A stretch of 64,000 nucleotides of DNA from Streptomyces narbonensis (GCF_014649015.1 NZ_BMSF01000006.1:62001-126000); one strand, 5' to 3'; counted from the stretch's first letter, positions 41,775 to 51,236 are shown. Program-made: numbers and translations. Notes: generated by a model from the letters alone, not told the origin.

Positions 41775-44153
41775 GTGGCGGGCGAGTCCCCCGACAAGGC
41801 GGAGCAGCAGGGGTCGTCGGAGGAGACGGCGGCCTCGGGCGGCGGCAGCCGGGATCCGCGGCTCTCCGCACTCCGTGAGGCAGAGTCCGCGCCGGCGGAA
41901 TCCGCGTCGGATCCGTCGAGGTCGGCGGGGACGGCGGGGGCGGGGTCGTCGGTTCAGGTGGATCAGGCGACGGCCGTGTTCAAGACGCTGGCTCCCCGGA
42001 CGTCGGAGGACGACGCGCCGAAGCCGGCCACGTCCGCGTCCGCGTCCGCGGACAAGCCGGAGGGCGATCGGCTGAAGGCAGCCGTGGCGGCGTGGGTGGC
42101 GTCGGCGGACGACGACGAGCCCGAGGCGCCGGTCGGGTCGGCAGTCGGCGGGAACGCCGACGAGGAGCTCGCGGACGAGGCGGCCGACGAGCAGCCCACC
42201 GACGCGGAGCCGATGGTGGAGCCGATCGTCGAGTCGGTCGTCGAGTCGGTCGAGGGTGAGGCCGAGGAGCCGGCCGACGAGCCCGTCGAGGACAAGACGC
42301 CGGACGAGTCCTGGTTCGCGGCGCGGAAGTCGAGCGGGGCCGACAAGGCCGACGTGGCCGACATGGCCGACAAGGCCGAGGAGGGCGTGGCCGAGGCCGA
42401 GCCCGCCAAGGACGGCCCGGTCGTTGGCGGGCCTGTCGCCGACGCTTCGGCTGTGGACAACGACAACGACAACGACAACGACGTCGACAACGACGTCGAC
42501 GAACCGGTCGATCAGCCGACCGCCATGTTCAAGATCGTCCGTCCGCCCGTGGCGCCCGTCGTGGACCAGCCGACGACCGCGCTGAAGCTCCCGCAGTCGC
42601 TGCGCGAGGACTACGACAGCGAGCGCACGAGCACCTTCGTACCGCTGCGCGCGGACATCCCCGCCGAGCGGAAGGCCGAGCAGGCCCAGGCGGCCCAGCA
42701 GGCCCAGGCGTCTTCCCAGGCGCCCGCACCCGCCCCCAAGCCCGCCGCCGGGGCCCCTGAGGCCTCCAAGGCCCCCCAGGCCTTCGGTGCGGCCGCGGAG
42801 GCTGCCGCGCCCGTACCGCCGGCGTCCCTCGTCGAGGCGGAGCGGACCCGGCAGCAGCCGCTGCCGCCGCTGCCCCCGCTGGACCTGCTGGCGGAGCTGA
42901 CGAACACACCGCCGCCGCCGCCGACCGCGCTGCGGACGACCGCGCGCCGGGTGCGGATCTGGACGCCGCTGGTCGTGCTCCTGCTGATCGTCTTTGCGAT
43001 CGTACAGATGGTCCGGCCGCTGCCCGCGCCCGTTCTGACCCTCTCCGCGTCGCCGACCTTCACCTTCGAGGGCGGCGAGCTGCAGATGCCGTGGCCCAAC
43101 GAGGGCCAGGGTGCCGTCGAGGTCGAGGGCGTCGGTTCCATGGGTCTGTACGGACCCCAGAAGCCGGCCCCGATCGCGAGCGTCACGAAGACGATGACGG
43201 CGTACGTGATCCTGCGCGACCACCCGCTCAAGGGCAGCCAGAACGGCCCCGAGATCGAGATCGACAAGAAGGCCGCCGAGCAGGGCAAGGCCGAGCACGA
43301 GTCGACGGCGGCGGTCCAGGAGGGCCAGACCTACACGCAGAAGGAGCTCCTGGAGCTCCTGATGATCCCGTCCGCGAACAACGTGGCCCGGCTGCTCGCG
43401 CGCTGGGACGCCGGTTCGGAGGCCGCGTTCGTCGAGAAGATGAACGCCGCCGCGAAGGACCTGGGCATGACCCAGTCCACGTACACCGACCCGTCGGGTC
43501 TGCTCGACAGCACCGTGTCGACCCCGCAGGACCAGCTGAAGCTGGCGAAGGCGGTCATGCAGTACGACGTGTTCCGCGAGATCGTGAACATGCCGAACGT
43601 GACGGTGGACGGCATCCCCGGCCGGATCGAGAACAACAACAACATCCTGCTCAAGCCGGGTGTGAGCGGCATCAAGACCGGCTCCTCCACGCCCGCCGGC
43701 GGCAACCTGCTCTGGGCGGCGAACACCATCGTCGACGGCGAGAACCGCCGCATCCTGGGCATCGTGATGGGCTCGAAGGACGCGGCCGACCTCGGCAAGA
43801 AGCTCCAGCTCGCCATCGACAACAGCTACCTGCTGATCCAGCAGGCGCAGAAGGACGTCACGTCCGCCGTCGTGGTCCGCAAGGGCCAGGTCCTCGGCCA
43901 CATCGACGACGGCCTCGGCGGCCTGACCCCGGTCGTGGCGACGAAGGAGCTCAAGGCCATCGGCTGGCCGGGCCTCAAGGTGAAGCTGGAGCTCACCAAC
44001 GGCGGCAAGGCCGTGCCGCACGCGGGCAAGGCGGGCGACGTGATCGGCCAGGTGTCCATCGGTACGGGCGTGGGCAAGGTCAGCGCCCCGGTCGCCCTGG
44101 AGAAGGACCTGGTGGAGCCGGGCTTCGACAAGAAGCTGACCCGCCTGGGCTGA
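41775..44153 (+). CDS. D-alanyl-D-alanine carboxypeptidase with ~390-residue acidic cytoplasmic N-terminus
   Basis: 792 residues, GTG start with GGAGGAGG close upstream. Residues 1-~390 are low complexity and strongly acidic, with repeats such as DNDNDNDND, two DQPT(A/T) motifs and Ala/Pro/Gln stretches. One membrane segment (~398-416) precedes the extracellular peptidase S11 domain: SVTK with Ser469 and Lys472, SAN at ~533 and KTG at ~634. The C-terminal ~100 residues form the usual beta-rich appendage. It trims the terminal D-Ala of peptidoglycan stem peptides. The N-terminus may contact cytoplasmic partners. Confidence 0.92.
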   Translation: MAGESPDKAEQQGSSEETAASGGGSRDPRLSALREAESAPAESASDPSRSAGTAGAGSSVQVDQATAVFKTLAPRTSEDDAPKPATSASASADKPEGDRLKAAVAAWVASADDDEPEAPVGSAVGGNADEELADEAADEQPTDAEPMVEPIVESVVESVEGEAEEPADEPVEDKTPDESWFAARKSSGADKADVADMADKAEEGVAEAEPAKDGPVVGGPVADASAVDNDNDNDNDVDNDVDEPVDQPTAMFKIVRPPVAPVVDQPTTALKLPQSLREDYDSERTSTFVPLRADIPAERKAEQAQAAQQAQASSQAPAPAPKPAAGAPEASKAPQAFGAAAEAAAPVPPASLVEAERTRQQPLPPLPPLDLLAELTNTPPPPPTALRTTARRVRIWTPLVVLLLIVFAIVQMVRPLPAPVLTLSASPTFTFEGGELQMPWPNEGQGAVEVEGVGSMGLYGPQKPAPIASVTKTMTAYVILRDHPLKGSQNGPEIEIDKKAAEQGKAEHESTAAVQEGQTYTQKELLELLMIPSANNVARLLARWDAGSEAAFVEKMNAAAKDLGMTQSTYTDPSGLLDSTVSTPQDQLKLAKAVMQYDVFREIVNMPNVTVDGIPGRIENNNNILLKPGVSGIKTGSSTPAGGNLLWAANTIVDGENRRILGIVMGSKDAADLGKKLQLAIDNSYLLIQQAQKDVTSAVVVRKGQVLGHIDDGLGGLTPVVATKELKAIGWPGLKVKLELTNGGKAVPHAGKAGDVIGQVSIGTGVGKVSAPVALEKDLVEPGFDKKLTRLG

Positions 44154-44290
44154 GCCGGGCAGTCATCCGCTCGGCCGGACGCCCCGGACCTCCGGGGCGT
44201 CCGGCTGTTAGCGTTTCCGGGGGGCGAGCAGCACGCGTGACATACGCGAGAAGCGAGACGGAAGCACGGGAAGCACGGGAAAGGGCAGCA

Positions 44291-46243
44291 GTGACCACCG
44301 CTGAGCCGACGCGCGCGGACCGCGCCGACGACCACGCCGACGGCGAGGATCACACCGATGAAGCAGACAGCACCGAACCCCCCGGTGATTCGCCCCCCGG
44401 CCCCTCAAGCTCCTCCACTTCCCCCACTTCCCCCTCGCGAATAGTGTTCCCGTCCCAGCGCCCGGCCCCGGAACCCACGGAGGCCAAGGCGCTCCTCGCA
44501 TCCGTGGCCGACCCGACCGCGGCGCCCCGGCCGCGCCGCAAGCGCCGCTACACGGTCATGGCGGCCACCGGCGTCGCGGCCGTCACCCACGTCCTCTGGT
44601 TCTTCTTCTTCGCGAACAGCGGCGGGGACCTGGCGGCGCAGGACGCGTGGGCCGAGTTCGTCGGACGGCACCCGGACTCCGCGTACAACCTCGCCTGGTA
44701 CGGCGGGATGCACCCGGTCTCGTACAGCGTCGTCTCGCCGTACCTGATGTCGCTGCTCGGCGTGCGCAGCACGATGATGGTCGCCGGGACGCTCTCGGCG
44801 GCGCTGACCGCGCTGATCCTGGTGCGCGTGCCGGCGGTGCGCAATCCGATGGCCTGCTCGCTCGCGGCCGTCTTCGCCTTCCTCTGCAACGCGCTCTCGG
44901 GCCGGGTCACCTTCGGCCTGGGCATGATGTTCGCGGTGGGCGCGGTCGCGGCCGTGTTCTGCTGGCCGCACCGCTGGCGCCGCAAGCGCTGGGCCAAGGC
45001 GGCGGTCGCCGCCCCGCTCGCGGGTCTCGCGACCGCGTGCAGTCCGGTGGCGGGCCTGTTCCTCGGGGTCGCGGCGGCGGCGCTCTTCCTGAACAAGCGA
45101 CGTCCGGGGGCGTACGCGCTGGGCCTGGCCCCGGTGGCCGTCGTCGCGCTCTCCTCCTGGCTCTTCCCCTTCTCCGGTACGCAGCCGATGGCCTTCGGCT
45201 CGACCGCGCTGCCGCTGGCCTTCGGGGCGCTGACCTTCGTCCTCGTACCGAGGGACTGGCGCACGGTCCGCACCGCCGCGGCGGTCTACACGATCGGCAC
45301 GCTCCTCACCTGGCTGATCGACTCGCAGATCGGCTCGAACATCTCGCGGCTGCCGATGCTCTTCGCGGGCGTCGTGCTGCTCGCGGCCCTGCCGTACACG
45401 GCGCCGCGCTCGCGCCGCTGGTACGCGCTGGTGCTGGCCTTCGTCGGGCTGAACTTCTGGATCGGCTTCAAGGGCGTCGACGACGTCATCCGCACCGCCC
45501 CGGACGCCTCCTGGGCGCGCGAGCTCGCGCCACTGGTCAACCAGCTCCAGGTGCGGGACGCGGGCAAGGCGCGGGTCGAGGTCGTGCCGGCCTCCAGCCA
45601 CCGCGAGTCGTCCGCGCTCAGCCCGTACATCAACCTGGCGAGGGGCTGGAACCGTCAGGCGGACATGGAGCGCAACCCGCTCTTCTACGACGACACGCTG
45701 AACTCCGTGAACTACGAGGAATGGCTGCACCGCTGGGCCGTCCACTACGTGGTCCTGCCCACCGGCGCCCCCGACTCGGGCGCCGAGCAGGAGGCGGAAC
45801 TGGTCGGCGAGGGGCTGCCGTACCTGGAGCAGGTCTGGTCGGACGAGAACTGGCGGCTGTACGAGGTCGAGAACCCGACCCCGCTCGCGGACGCGCCGGC
45901 GGAGGTGCTGAGCGCGGAGGAGAACGAGGTCGTGATCCGGGTGGGCAGCCCCGGCCGGGTCCAGATCCGCGTCCCGTACTCGCCGTGGCTCGCGCTGATG
46001 GACGCGAACGGCGGCAAGATCGAGGCCCCGCAGGAGACCGAGGCCTCGAAGCTGGCCCGCGAGGAGTCGGAGACGGAGCTCGTGAAGGTCTTCGCCAACG
46101 AGGAGGGCTGCCTCTTCAAGGCGGAGGCGGACGCGGAGGGCGACGAGTGGACGGAGCTGCTGGCCCCGAAGGCGGGCGTCTACCGCCTGGCGGCCCCGTA
46201 CAAACTCTCCCGGGGCACGCCGTGCCCGGAGGAGCTCCGCTGA
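44291..46243 (+). CDS. large polytopic membrane protein of unknown function
   Basis: 650 residues from GTG 44291 (GTG 44237 is an in-frame alternative). An N-terminal ~80-residue Asp/Thr/Ser/Pro-rich tail precedes about eleven hydrophobic segments (~95-430) and a ~200-residue soluble C-terminal domain, probably extracytoplasmic. The layout (multi-TM core, QDAWAEFVGRHPDSAYNLAWYGG loop, soluble C-terminal part) resembles GT-C type glycosyltransferases, but I see no decisive catalytic motif. It follows the carboxypeptidase gene by 137 bases; a cell-envelope role is plausible. Confidence 0.75.
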   Translation: MTTAEPTRADRADDHADGEDHTDEADSTEPPGDSPPGPSSSSTSPTSPSRIVFPSQRPAPEPTEAKALLASVADPTAAPRPRRKRRYTVMAATGVAAVTHVLWFFFFANSGGDLAAQDAWAEFVGRHPDSAYNLAWYGGMHPVSYSVVSPYLMSLLGVRSTMMVAGTLSAALTALILVRVPAVRNPMACSLAAVFAFLCNALSGRVTFGLGMMFAVGAVAAVFCWPHRWRRKRWAKAAVAAPLAGLATACSPVAGLFLGVAAAALFLNKRRPGAYALGLAPVAVVALSSWLFPFSGTQPMAFGSTALPLAFGALTFVLVPRDWRTVRTAAAVYTIGTLLTWLIDSQIGSNISRLPMLFAGVVLLAALPYTAPRSRRWYALVLAFVGLNFWIGFKGVDDVIRTAPDASWARELAPLVNQLQVRDAGKARVEVVPASSHRESSALSPYINLARGWNRQADMERNPLFYDDTLNSVNYEEWLHRWAVHYVVLPTGAPDSGAEQEAELVGEGLPYLEQVWSDENWRLYEVENPTPLADAPAEVLSAEENEVVIRVGSPGRVQIRVPYSPWLALMDANGGKIEAPQETEASKLAREESETELVKVFANEEGCLFKAEADAEGDEWTELLAPKAGVYRLAAPYKLSRGTPCPEELR

Positions 46244-46246
46244 CCC

Positions 46247-46687
46247 TCAGCCCCCGCCACTGATCGAGGCGAGCATCCGCCGCATCCCCGCGGCGTGCCC
46301 GCCACTCCGGATGACGAGCACCCGGTAGACCCGCCCGGCCACCCCGGGAAACGCGGCCCGGCTCACGGCCCGCAGCCGCGACCGCCCGTCGGCGAGCTCC
46401 TCGATCCGAAAGACCAGGGAGTACGAGGAGTACCGGTGCCGCCCCTCAAGGGCGAGCTCCCGCCCCGGCACGGCCCGAACGACCCGGAACCCGGGAAAGA
46501 CGGCCCCCTCGGCCAACGGCCGGGGCCCACCGCCCTCCCGGGGCTCGGCCCCCACGACCCGCGCATAGGCCGCGAGCCACGGCCGCGCCAACGCCCGCTC
46601 CACCCCGCCCCGCACCCTCACCCACGCCTCGTGGGCCCCGAGCTCGACGATGACGGCATGCTCGTCGACGTACGGCAGTGTCCCCAT
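46247..46687 (-). CDS. conserved hypothetical protein, SRPBCC/DUF2867-like
   Basis: 146 residues. VDEHAVIVELGAHEAWVRV, FPGFRVVRAVPGRELALEG and LVFRIEELADGRSRLRAVSRAAF alternate strands as in START/SRPBCC-like ligand-binding folds; the C-terminus forms a long helix (YRVLVIRSGGHAAGMRRML). GGAGA precedes the ATG at 46687. It is the last gene of the core region before the tRNA. Confidence 0.7.
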   Translation of the reverse strand: MGTLPYVDEHAVIVELGAHEAWVRVRGGVERALARPWLAAYARVVGAEPREGGGPRPLAEGAVFPGFRVVRAVPGRELALEGRHRYSSYSLVFRIEELADGRSRLRAVSRAAFPGVAGRVYRVLVIRSGGHAAGMRRMLASISGGG

Positions 46688-46700
46688 GAGGCGTAGTCTC

Positions 46701-46794
46701 CCCGATCCTTGATCCGCGATCCCTGGCGATCCCCGATCCCCCGATCCCCGATCCCCGATCCCCGGTTCCTGATGCGCGATCCCCGATCCGCGCC
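46701..46794. repeat. short tandem CGATCCCC repeats
   Basis: About nine imperfect copies of CGATCCC(C) in a row between the SRPBCC-like gene and the tRNA. Likely a variable spacer. Confidence 0.7.
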
Positions 46795-46804
46795 CCGGAT
46801 CCGA

Positions 46805-46842
46805 CAGAGGCCCCGCCGTCCACAAGGACGACGGGGCCTCTG
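46805..46842 (-). terminator. terminator after tRNA-Arg
   Basis: CAGAGGCCCCG ... CGGGGCCTCTG around CCGTCC-ACAA-GGACGA, 16 bases downstream of the tRNA 3' end. Confidence 0.75.
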
Positions 46843-46858
46843 ACCTGCTACTCCACTG

Positions 46859-46931
46859 TGCCCCCGGCAGGATTCGAACCTGCGACACCCGCTTTAGGAG
46901 AGCGGTGCTCTATCCCCTGAGCTACGAAGGC
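46859..46931 (-). tRNA. tRNA-Arg (anticodon CCU)
   Basis: 73 nt, no encoded CCA. The acceptor stem GCCTTCG pairs with CGGGGGC, including two G-T pairs. The anticodon stem CCGCT/AGCGG encloses loop CTCCTAA with anticodon CCT. The T arm contains GGTTCGAATCC. Accessory genes begin right after its 5' end. Confidence 0.95.
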
Positions 46932-47122
46932 AGGGATCTGTAGGAAAATGTGCAGGAAATTGCGACGGAGGCCGCAATCCCGGACACATCGGTCCACTGA
47001 TCCAGCGGTGCGCCAGCGGACTGGCGCGCCGCCGTCAGTGTAGCGGGTGGGGGTGCGCAGGCGAGGGGGTTACCCGCCCAGCGCCTGGAGGGCAGAGGTC
47101 CAGCCGCCAGCCAGGCAGCGGC

Positions 47123-48628
47123 TTACCTATGTGGCCCACCTACGGTGCCAAGGGCGATGGAATTGATCATCCAGGCGAAGCCGAGGTAGATGAGCAGGGC
47201 TCCCGGGGCACCGTAGGCCGGCAGGCGCTTGTCCCAGTGGGAGTAGTCGAGGGTGCAGTTGGTGGACTCGCTGTCCTGGCGGAATCCCTTGAGGCGGTCC
47301 CCGAGGTCGGTGTTCGGCGGGATCTGGCGGAGGTGCTCGCAGCGGTTGAACTTCGGTCGCTTGGTTCTGGGGTCGAGTGTCCTGTCCTCCTTCGTCTCGT
47401 AGACGGGGATCAGCTCGATGTGCGGTCCGTTCCTGCAGGGAATTTCGACTGCGTGGTAGAAGCGGTAGCTGTTCACTCCGGGGCGCACCGGGAGCTCTCG
47501 GACGGGGAGCGGCGTGTAGATGGTCTGCCCGTCGACGGAGATGTGCCGTTCGCATGACCGGCCCGCTGCCGCGTAGACGTCGTGGATGCAGTGGTCGTAG
47601 CCGTACTTGTTCAGTGGCTTCGGGCTGATTCCGTCGTGCTGTGGTGTGTAGACGACGATTCCCCGGGCGACGAGTCTGGCCCGGTGGGTTCCGCGCCAGG
47701 CGGTGTCGAACACGGCGGCGATGACGCCTGGCGCGCGGTCGAGGATCTCGTGGGCGAGGCGCAGGGCCGTGCTCGCCTCCTCCTCCCTGTCCGGATCCTC
47801 TTCCGGGGACCGGTGGCGGGCGCCGTCGGCGTTCAGGATGATCCGGCTGTGAGCTCTCTCCGGCAGGCGTACTGAGAAGGAGACGATCTTCTTTCCGTAG
47901 ACGGCCCTGTCGCCACCCTCGATCTGGATTCCGGCGTCCGGATCGACTCTGCGCCGTCGCATCTTGCCGGTTTTCTCGTCGCGGGTGAACTGCTCGGTCT
48001 GGTCCGAAGGGGGTCTGACGACGGTGGCGTCGCCGTTGATCACCTGGCTACGGTCCGGGCGCAACCAGCAGCCGCGGGGTCTCTCCTCCGACAGGTAGCC
48101 GAGAGCGATCGCCTGCTAGATCCAGGCGTCCCGGGAAGCTTCACGGAGCTGAGGGAGGGCGTCGAGCATTTTGTGCCGGTACTGCAGCCAGTGATGGCGC
48201 TGAGGTCCGGTTTCGGGGAGGGAGTCGGCCTCCACGTCGCCCAGGCACCGGCGTACTCCTTCGCGGACGATTTCCCAGATCGTCTTGTGCTGGAGGTTTG
48301 CTTCGGTGGAGCGGGCCGTGTTGAAGACAGAGATGGCGCAGACGTAGATGAGGAAGACGTAGGGCGGATAGTGGGGGGTGCGTCCGCGTGTCCCCGGCCC
48401 CTTTCGGGGGAGGACTGCGGTGGCCACCTCGTACAGGGCGGGGTTCGCGACGACGAGCTCCAGCCGTTCGATCTCCGGGATGTTCCGCGCTTCGGGACCC
48501 TTGGGTTCGGGATCGAAGCTGGCCGGGCTGAAGATGTCCCGAGGTGTGGGACCAAGGATCCAGTCGGGCTTCTTCTTGGCCTTGGTGGCCTTCTTGAGTT
48601 TGCGCGGGGCGCTGGTGGACGGGCTCAC
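47123..48628 (-). pseudogene. transposase-like gene interrupted by one amber codon
   Basis: A single frame of about 501 codons reads from GTG 48628 to 47123, broken only by TAG at 48118-48116 (..DAW-I-stop-Q-A-I-A-L..). Both halves are protein-like and the frame is otherwise open. The N-terminal half has HYPPYVFLIYVCAISVFNTA, reminiscent of the start region of DDE transposases. The C-terminal half has AVFDTAWRGTHRARLVARGI, with a candidate catalytic Asp. The codon after the stop is CAG, so CAG-to-TAG is the simplest lesion. The GTG start overlaps the stop of the integrase-like gene by 4 bases. Family assignment is tentative. Confidence 0.65.
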
Positions 48629-49554
48629 GTGTCGGCCTCCTCTGCGGAGGGCCGCCACTGGTAGCCGGCCAGCCGGGCTGCACCATCGAGGGAGGACAGG
48701 CCGAAGCGGAGAGCGACGTCGGCGATCTGACCGGTCTGCTCGAAGATCTTCGCGGCGAGCCAGCTCGAGACGTCGCGCGGGGCCGCCGAGCGTCCCTCAG
48801 CTGTGATGCCGCCGCTGCGGACGGTTTCGCCGAAGGCGGTGCACACGCTGGCCTGGCGCCGGTAGGCGGGTGAGCCGGCGATGGTGGCGAGGGTTCCGGA
48901 GCCGTCCGCGCTTGAGCGCTTGACGATGCAGTCGGCGCGCAGGCGCAGGACTCTGATGCTCCAGTCGTCGTCGAGCGGGCAGTAGCGGGCTGTGGTGTGA
49001 GTGGTGCCGCAGGCCCAGACCCGGGCGTGCGGGAGATCGAGGTCGCTGACGGTGGTGTAGCCGATCTCGCCGGTGTGCAGGCCGGAGAGTAGGAGGCCGA
49101 GGACGGTGGCGTGCCGAGTCTGGGGCATGCCGCGTTCGGCGTGGAACCGTAGCGCTTCGATATCGCGGTCGGTGAGCGCGCCGGCGGGCCGGGGCGCGGA
49201 CCGCGGGATCGGCGGAAGGTCGAGCAGCGGGGCTTTCGTCGTCAGGCCGAGGTGCCGGGCTTCCGCGAACAGGGCGTCGACGCCCGACTTGCGGACACGG
49301 CGCGTGCTGTCGGCGGGGGTCGTGATCAGTCGCCCCTGCCGGTTGCGTCCTGGCGCGTCCACGAAGGTCTGAGCGACGACGTCCGTGATGTCGTCCAGCC
49401 GAGTGATGCTCAGGGCACTGGTGAACCGCAGCAGGCGCTCGCCGACCTTGATATAGGACTCGGCGGTCTGGGCGCTCAGGCGCCCGTGCCGGACGGCCGT
49501 GTCCCACTCGCGGACGACGCGAAGGAAAGCCGAGCGGAGGGTGATCCTAGACAT
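48625..49554 (-). CDS. degenerate tyrosine-recombinase-like protein
   Basis: 309 residues from ATG 49554 (GGGAGG upstream). The N-terminal core-binding-like region (AESYIKVGERLLRF) and a C-terminal region shaped like the catalytic domain (TVLGLLLSGLHTGEIGYTTV and IFEQTGQIADVALRFGLSS) suggest a phage-type integrase. The box I Arg position reads His (SGLHTGE), and the HxxR motif is not visible; a Tyr occurs in GYQW near the end. It may be inactive or a DNA-binding relative. It is co-transcribed with the amber-interrupted gene. Confidence 0.6.
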   Translation of the reverse strand: MSRITLRSAFLRVVREWDTAVRHGRLSAQTAESYIKVGERLLRFTSALSITRLDDITDVVAQTFVDAPGRNRQGRLITTPADSTRRVRKSGVDALFAEARHLGLTTKAPLLDLPPIPRSAPRPAGALTDRDIEALRFHAERGMPQTRHATVLGLLLSGLHTGEIGYTTVSDLDLPHARVWACGTTHTTARYCPLDDDWSIRVLRLRADCIVKRSSADGSGTLATIAGSPAYRRQASVCTAFGETVRSGGITAEGRSAAPRDVSSWLAAKIFEQTGQIADVALRFGLSSLDGAARLAGYQWRPSAEEADT

Positions 49555-49742
49555 GGACGCCTCCCGCTCGCTCACTGGAGTGCCGCTGGACAGCGGTCAT
49601 GATCACTGGATTCGACGAAACGTATGGGGTGTGCGGCTCAGTCGCGCTACGGTGACTGGTGGCTCTCGCCTTGTGTGAGGGCACGCCAAAGCCCCCTCTC
49701 TCGTGGGCTCTTTGCCCGCGGGGAAGTGGTGGGTTTTCGGTG

Positions 49743-49790
49743 GGGGTCCGGAGGCGCCGAACCGGCCAAGGAATGAGCGCCTCCGGACCC
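49743..49790 (-). terminator. terminator after the orphan gene
   Basis: GGGTCCGGAGGCGC ... GCGCCTCCGGACCC, a perfect 14-bp stem with a 20-base loop, six bases beyond the stop codon of the reverse-strand gene at 49796. Confidence 0.8.
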
Positions 49791-49795
49791 AGCTC

Positions 49796-51022
49796 TCAGT
49801 TGTTCATGGACTCCTTTCGCAGCGGCGCGGCGGAACCCAGCTGCTTGATCAACCGATGGGTGTCGAGCCATTCGCCACGGTCCATCGCTGCGATGGCACC
49901 CAGTGGCCACAACGGGACGAGGAGTTCGGCCTTCAGGGGAGCCTCGCTCGTCTGCGCGCGAGCGCTCACCGCAGACAACACAGTGACCAGCCCGGTCACG
50001 TGGTCATGCAGGGCGGCGGCCTCGTCGGGATTCATGTGCCACGCCTCGCCCATGCCGAGGTGTGTCGACAGCAGCTTCTCGACGTCCACGTCGGGGCCCA
50101 GGCGGGGGTCGGACTCGCCTTCTCTGCGAGGGCCGGGGACGGTTGGCTCGTCCTTGTCTGAACGGCGGGGGGTCTCGGCGTCGGGGTCCGAAGAACACGA
50201 GAATCCGGCGTCGCCAGCCGGCTCGCCTGTCTGAGGCTCTTCGGTCGTGGAGGATTGCCCTGGACTCGTCTGCGCGGTGGGCTCCTCGGACGCTGCGGTG
50301 CTGCCTGAGGCGGGGGCAACGTGCTCGTACCACCGGATGAGACCGTCGGGCTCCTCGATGAGAAAGCCCGTCGCGACCATCAGATCGAGGAGACGGTCGA
50401 CCGCCTTTTCATGACCACGAGTTCGTACCTGCCGAAGGAACTTCAGCCTGAGTGCGACCCGGGGTGCGGATCCCTGCTCCAGACGCTCTCGTGCGGATCG
50501 TACGAACCACAGTTTCTGCCAGTCCGTGCGGAGGGCGCTCAGCCCCTCTGCCCGGCCGCTTGCCCAGGCGCGGGCGATCTCCTGAGCGCTCAGTGATGGC
50601 CTGTAGATGCCCCGAGCGGAGATCTTCTCGACCAGACCGCAGTCGGCCAAGAACTTCATGGAGATCCCGATCCGCCATGGACCGATGTCAGTTGCCTCGT
50701 CCAGCGCGCTGACGTGGAACTGCTCGGTGAACCTCCCCGCCGTAGCGATCAGGTCGCAGTACGTCGACGCAGGTACGCGAGGGTGAGGCAGCGGTTTCGC
50801 CGGCTCGGCCTGTGCCGAGTGGTGACCTTTGCCAGCCAAGGCGTCCTCCAGGGGCCGTGCGAGAGTTGGTGCGTGCGCAGCGTAGAACACGGTCGTCGCC
50901 TGGCGCAGGCAAACTGTGGATCTTGTTGCCAAGCAACACGCCTGCCAGCGGACGGAGTTGGAGCTGCGCTGGCATGTCAGCACCTGCACGCGCCAGGGCG
51001 GCGCCCCTAACGACGTCTTCAT
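49796..51022 (-). CDS. orphan protein with probable winged-helix segment
   Basis: Up to 408 residues; the start is uncertain because no candidate has a convincing Shine-Dalgarno sequence (51022 is the longest, GTG 50890 is an alternative). Residues ~85-165 (TYCDLIATAGRFTEQFHVS ... ISMKFLADCGLVEKIS) read as a winged helix. A charged Ser/Glu/Thr-rich linker (~240-310) leads to a helical C-terminal domain (EKLLSTHLGMGEAWHMNPDE). I do not recognise the family. It lies between the recombinase pair and the XRE regulator in the island. Confidence 0.55.
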   Translation of the reverse strand: MKTSLGAPPWRVQVLTCQRSSNSVRWQACCLATRSTVCLRQATTVFYAAHAPTLARPLEDALAGKGHHSAQAEPAKPLPHPRVPASTYCDLIATAGRFTEQFHVSALDEATDIGPWRIGISMKFLADCGLVEKISARGIYRPSLSAQEIARAWASGRAEGLSALRTDWQKLWFVRSARERLEQGSAPRVALRLKFLRQVRTRGHEKAVDRLLDLMVATGFLIEEPDGLIRWYEHVAPASGSTAASEEPTAQTSPGQSSTTEEPQTGEPAGDAGFSCSSDPDAETPRRSDKDEPTVPGPRREGESDPRLGPDVDVEKLLSTHLGMGEAWHMNPDEAAALHDHVTGLVTVLSAVSARAQTSEAPLKAELLVPLWPLGAIAAMDRGEWLDTHRLIKQLGSAAPLRKESMNN

Positions 51023-51221
51023 GGTGCAGCCCGGCGGTGCTGCAGGGGGTGAGGCGTGACGCTAATAACTTGATCCACGCCAGCGCTGGCGGTGGGTTTT
51101 GTGTGCCATCTGTGCCGCATGTGGATAGGCCGCTTGAAGCGGCCGTCCCAAGCGTGAGGCGCAGCTCGGTCGCTCGCGAAAGATCACTAAAGATTCCTTT
51201 CCGGACCCGCTTCTCTAGGGG

Positions 51222-51230
51222 TGCTATATC
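51222..51230 (+). promoter_or_regulatory. extended -10 element TGC-TATATC
   Basis: It lies six bases before ATG 51237, giving a leaderless start for the short ORF there. No -35 match is evident. The rest of the gap 51023-51221 holds no gene that I can support. Confidence 0.45.
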
Positions 51231-51236
51231 AGTAGC

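Noticed and set aside
46701..46794. Tandem repeats considered as a CRISPR array
   Set aside because: Units are 8 bases with no spacers and no cas genes are present.
46859..46931. Second copy of the tRNA-Arg 3' end as an att site
   Set aside because: I found no matching duplication in the window; the other island end is probably outside.
48116..48118. Amber codon as a recoding site (pyrrolysine or programmed read-through)
   Set aside because: No pyrrolysine genes or read-through signal are visible and one CAG-to-TAG change explains it; nonsense mutation is simpler.
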